DNA of 15,906 nucleotides from Bacteroidales bacterium (GTDB taxonomy: Bacteria; Bacteroidota; Bacteroidia; Bacteroidales; Muribaculaceae), in NCBI GenBank assembly GCA_004552395.1, contig SFOK01000038.1, positions 1 through 15,906 on the forward strand, given 5' to 3'. Below the pieces are notes generated by a model, which worked only from the letters and a program-made list of their open reading frames with translations, was not told the DNA's origin and did no database searches. Shown piece by piece: positions 13,485 to 15,906 of this stretch (position 1 is the first letter of the stretch; each line of letters begins with the position of its first letter). The position numbers and the translations under genes are program-made.

Positions 13485-15548
13485 TTATTTGCGGGCGCCT
13501 TCGAGTCCCGATTCGAGGAACTCTTTGTAGACTCCCACGCTCTCGGTGAAGTCCTGCGAGTAGGTGAGGGGATTGCCCTGAGCGTCTATAATCACATGGA
13601 ACGGCTGCTGGGCAGTGCCGAATTTGTTTGTCTGCAGGAAGCCCCAGAGGTCGCCTACAGTCTCGAGCTCTACCTTGTTGCCTTTGTTGTCGGTCTTGAC
13701 GATCGGTTTGGGGAGGGCGCGTTTGTCGTCCACATAGAGTGTGGCGAGCACGAAGTTCTTTTCGATCATGTCGCGGATCGTGTCGTTGGTCCAGACGGCT
13801 GCTTCGAGCTTGCGGCAGTTCACGCAGCCGTAGCCGGAGAAGTCGAGAAGAATCGGCTTGTTCTGCTGCGATGCCATCTGCAGGGCTATGTCGTAGTCGT
13901 TGGCTGTGGCTTCCACCTCGCCGTCGTAGAGGTTGAAGTCCTGTGTGTTCATGGGCGGTGCGAAGGCGCTGATGGCTTTAAGCGGAGCGCCCCACAGACC
14001 GGGCACCATATAGACGGCAAAGCTGAGCGATATGAGTGCCAGCATGAAGCCGAGCACTCCGGTGTGCTTCTTCTCCGAGTCGTGCGGGAAACGCAGTTTG
14101 CCGAGCAGATAGAAGCCCAGCAGGGCGAAGATCACTATCCAGAGGGCTATGAACACCTCGCGGTCCAGAATACGCCATCCGGTCACCATGTCGGCCACGG
14201 AGAGGAACTTGAGAGCAAGAGCCAGCTCCAGGAAACCGAGCACCACCTTGACGCTGTTGAGCCATCCGCCCGACTTGGGCATGCTCTTGAGCATGGTAGG
14301 GAACATGGCGAAGAGGGAGAAGGGGAGTGCCAGAGCCAGCGCGAAGCCGAACATGCCGGCGGCAGGCGAGAGGTAGCTGCCCGTGGATGCGGCCTCCACA
14401 AGGAGTGTGCCGATGATCGGGCCGGTGCAGGAGAAGGATACCAGCGAGAGGGTGAAGGCCATGAAGAAGACGCTCAGAAGACCCGACGATTTGTCGACCT
14501 TCGAGTCCATCTTGTTTGTCCAGGAGGAGGGGAGCGTGAGCTCGAATCCGCCTAAGAAGGAGATGGCGAACACCACCAAGAGCAGGAAGAACACCACATT
14601 GAATATCGGGTTGGTGGAGAGGCTGTTGAGCGCCGTGGCTCCGAATATGGCCGTGACGAGCAGACCCAGGGCTACGTAGATCACTATGATCGATATGCCG
14701 TAGAAGACGGCCATCCTTATACCCTTGGCGCGCGATTTGTTCTGCTTGAGGAAGAGACTCACTGTCATTGGTATCATAGGCCATACGCAGGGAGTGAGAA
14801 GCGCCAGGAAACCGGCCAGGAAACCGGCCAGGAAGATGGCCCAGAGGCCCTTCGAAGTGGCGTTCGACGACCCTTTGCCTTTCGCTTCGGCATACGCTTT
14901 CAGCTCCGGTTCCACATTCTTCCATGTGTCGCCGGCTGCCACTGCGGGGAGTGCCGCTGCCACTGAATCCACGGCGAGTGCGGCCGAGTCGGCCACCTCC
15001 TCTGCGGGTGTCTCGACTGCGGCTTCCTCCTCAGCTTCGGCATCCTTGTCGGCCTCCTTGTCGCCGCCCGGCACTTTGGCCTTGGCGGTCAGGGAGTGCT
15101 CGGCCCTGATAGGCTGGCAGAAGGAGTCGGTGCAGATCTGTCCGCGTATCTTTATGTCGAGCTTTATGTTCTCGGCGGTGGGAGTGATTTTCTGAGTGAA
15201 TGTCACAGAGCCGGTGAAATATTTCTGGTCCATCTCGAACATCTGGTCATACTGAGTGACAGGTTTCTTCGAGGGGACGGGCTGGCCCTGGAGCTTGCAG
15301 CCGGTGGCCGATACTTTTATCTCGAGCGGTGTGGCGCCCTCGTAGCCCTGCTGCGGATTGTCCTGGGCGTAGAGATGCGCACCGGCCGGGACGGTGGCTG
15401 TGATTTGCAGCGATGGATGGTCTGTGCCCTGATTGAGGATCTTGTATGACCAGCTCACATCGTCGGCCGCAGCCGTGAGCGAGCATAGGATCGTGAACAG
15501 GAACACCAGGATAGAAGCCGGAAGCCGGCGAAAGATCTGTGTCGTCAT
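13485..15548 (-). CDS. dsbD: Thiol:disulfide interchange protein DsbD
   Basis: A 687-aa inner-membrane electron conduit that passes reducing power from cytoplasmic thioredoxin to periplasmic proteins. All three parts are present: a signal peptide (~1-27), an N-terminal immunoglobulin-like alpha domain with the redox pair C139/C144, a Glu/Ala-rich linker (~165-215), eight or so membrane segments with the paired cysteines C254 (LTPCVWPM) and C374 (SFSCTGP), and a C-terminal thioredoxin-like gamma domain with C575-V-N-C578. The frame extends 32 residues further upstream to an ATG at 15644. I chose 15548 because MTTQIFRRLPASILVFLF begins a clean signal peptide and the extension would overlap the promoter. 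A likely role is isomerase reduction, cytochrome c maturation or peroxide repair in the envelope. Confidence 0.95.
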   Translation of the reverse strand: MTTQIFRRLPASILVFLFTILCSLTAAADDVSWSYKILNQGTDHPSLQITATVPAGAHLYAQDNPQQGYEGATPLEIKVSATGCKLQGQPVPSKKPVTQYDQMFEMDQKYFTGSVTFTQKITPTAENIKLDIKIRGQICTDSFCQPIRAEHSLTAKAKVPGGDKEADKDAEAEEEAAVETPAEEVADSAALAVDSVAAALPAVAAGDTWKNVEPELKAYAEAKGKGSSNATSKGLWAIFLAGFLAGFLALLTPCVWPMIPMTVSLFLKQNKSRAKGIRMAVFYGISIIVIYVALGLLVTAIFGATALNSLSTNPIFNVVFFLLLVVFAISFLGGFELTLPSSWTNKMDSKVDKSSGLLSVFFMAFTLSLVSFSCTGPIIGTLLVEAASTGSYLSPAAGMFGFALALALPFSLFAMFPTMLKSMPKSGGWLNSVKVVLGFLELALALKFLSVADMVTGWRILDREVFIALWIVIFALLGFYLLGKLRFPHDSEKKHTGVLGFMLALISLSFAVYMVPGLWGAPLKAISAFAPPMNTQDFNLYDGEVEATANDYDIALQMASQQNKPILLDFSGYGCVNCRKLEAAVWTNDTIRDMIEKNFVLATLYVDDKRALPKPIVKTDNKGNKVELETVGDLWGFLQTNKFGTAQQPFHVIIDAQGNPLTYSQDFTESVGVYKEFLESGLEGARK

Positions 15549-15566
15549 GGGTAGTTTGCTGTTTTG

Positions 15567-15595
15567 TAGCCCCTGCGGGGTTAGCCTCTTCGGGG
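15567..15595 (-). repeat. 15-nt tandem repeat in dsbD leader
   Basis: On the minus strand CCCCGAAGAGGCTA (15595-15582) is followed after one base by CCCCGCAGGGGCTA (15580-15567). The second can fold as CCCC-GCA-GGGG. Upstream CCTC may pair with GAGG in the first copy. Both lie between the predicted start of transcription and the dsbD ATG, so they would be in the 5' untranslated region. Confidence 0.6.
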
Positions 15596-15614
15596 CGAGG
15601 TTTATCTTTGGCAG

Positions 15615-15645
15615 CGAAGTTAGTAAAAAATTTGCATAGAGCAAG
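15615..15645 (-). promoter_or_regulatory. Probable dsbD promoter
   Basis: On the minus strand CTTG (15645-15642), 19 nt, then TAACTTCG (15622-15615). The spacing is right for a Bacteroidota promoter, and the -7 box differs from TAnnTTTG at one base. Transcription would start near 15607, giving a ~60-nt leader. Confidence 0.6.
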
Positions 15646-15679
15646 AAGTTTACACCCTAAAAAGCGAAAAACCCTTCCC

Positions 15680-15730
15680 CAACCTCTCTTCAACTTTACC
15701 ATCAACCTTACGCCAACCTTATCTCTAACC
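15680..15730. repeat. Array of five CAAC/TAAC motifs spaced 11-12 nt
   Basis: The four-base core starts at 15680, 15691, 15703, 15714 and 15726, giving steps of 11, 12, 11 and 12. Flanks are similar (CAACCTTA at 15703 and 15714). The array lies roughly 75-120 nt upstream of the predicted dsbD start of transcription, in a pyrimidine-rich tract. Confidence 0.5.
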
Positions 15731-15798
15731 ATATCGGACGGATACTTCGCCCCGAGGCATTGCTCCCCTGCCACAAATTGAGCCTGCCCGCTGAACAG

Positions 15799-15829
15799 AA
15801 AAGGGGCCGCAGTGGTGAAGTACGGCCCC
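15799..15829 (-). terminator. Minus-strand terminator near right edge
   Basis: GGGGCCG (15803-15809) pairs with CGGCCCC (15823-15829). On the minus strand the stem is followed by TTTTCTGTTC. It probably ends a minus-strand gene lying beyond the window. The remaining bases to 15906 hold a further 6-bp hairpin (15834-15839 with 15853-15858). I see no convincing coding sequence in 15549-15906. Confidence 0.65.
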
Positions 15830-15906
15830 GGTGCTTCCGACGCTTTCTATTCCGGAAGTGGGCATGTCGGCGAGCGGCCTCTCGCTAATCACCGAAAATT
15901 CTTTCC

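Noticed and set aside
13320..14555. Plus-strand open frame (411 codons) opposite the 3' part of dsbD
   Set aside because: It is antisense to DsbD with its conserved Cys motifs. The protein is low-complexity Glu/His/Gly-rich, and its first part crosses the ncRNA promoter and the intergenic region.
15720..15904. Open minus-strand frame at the right window edge
   Set aside because: It would run through the terminator hairpin at 15799-15829, its peptide resembles no family, and it contains no typical secreted or domain motif.

Overview
The window reads as a chromosomal segment of a Bacteroidota member, most likely Bacteroidales. Four things point there: C-terminal sorting domains of the type IX secretion system (T9SS) on two secreted proteins, start codons without Shine-Dalgarno sequences, promoters of the TTTG / N19-21 / TAnnTTTG type, and gene content such as the short CstA form and a TPR-PD40 protein. 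The moderately high GC and the gene set would fit a gut lineage such as Muribaculaceae, but that placement is a guess.

Layout, left to right. (1) 3-5554, plus strand: two tandem genes for large secreted modular proteins. The first is cut by the window edge and consists of alternating ricin-type beta-trefoil and beta/gamma-crystallin modules plus a T9SS tail. The second carries a GH64 beta-1,3-glucanase catalytic domain, a beta-sandwich carbohydrate-binding-like module, trefoil-crystallin-trefoil, another beta-sandwich and a T9SS tail. The trefoil+crystallin unit repeats with an exact 717-nt (239-residue) period in both genes. A terminator follows at 5576-5609. (2) 5659-8830, plus strand: DNA polymerase III delta prime (holB), a sugar-phosphate nucleotidyltransferase and UDP-glucose 4-epimerase (galE), preceded by a promoter. 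(3) 8917-12913, minus strand: CstA-family transporter, TPR-PD40 periplasmic protein and FMN nitroreductase. They are separated by 150-165-nt gaps filled with short hairpin-bearing tandem repeats. (4) 13100-13407, minus strand: a gene-free block that has a near-perfect promoter, nested long-range helices, two stable tetraloop hairpins and an intrinsic terminator. I read it as a structured non-coding RNA that I cannot assign to a family. (5) 13485-15548, minus strand: full-length DsbD, with its own promoter and a phased short-repeat array upstream. (6) 15549-15906: no supported gene. A hairpin with a T-tract on the minus strand suggests that a minus-strand gene ends from beyond the right edge.

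The clearest functional theme is extracellular beta-1,3-glucan capture and cleavage by T9SS-exported, multi-lectin enzymes. DsbD may support the redox state of exported proteins, but nothing in the sequence ties the blocks into one system. The items most worth following are the unassigned RNA at 13100-13407, the abnormal junction between the two secreted-protein genes (a signal peptide readable in frame but without a start codon), and the rigid 239-residue lectin/crystallin repeat.
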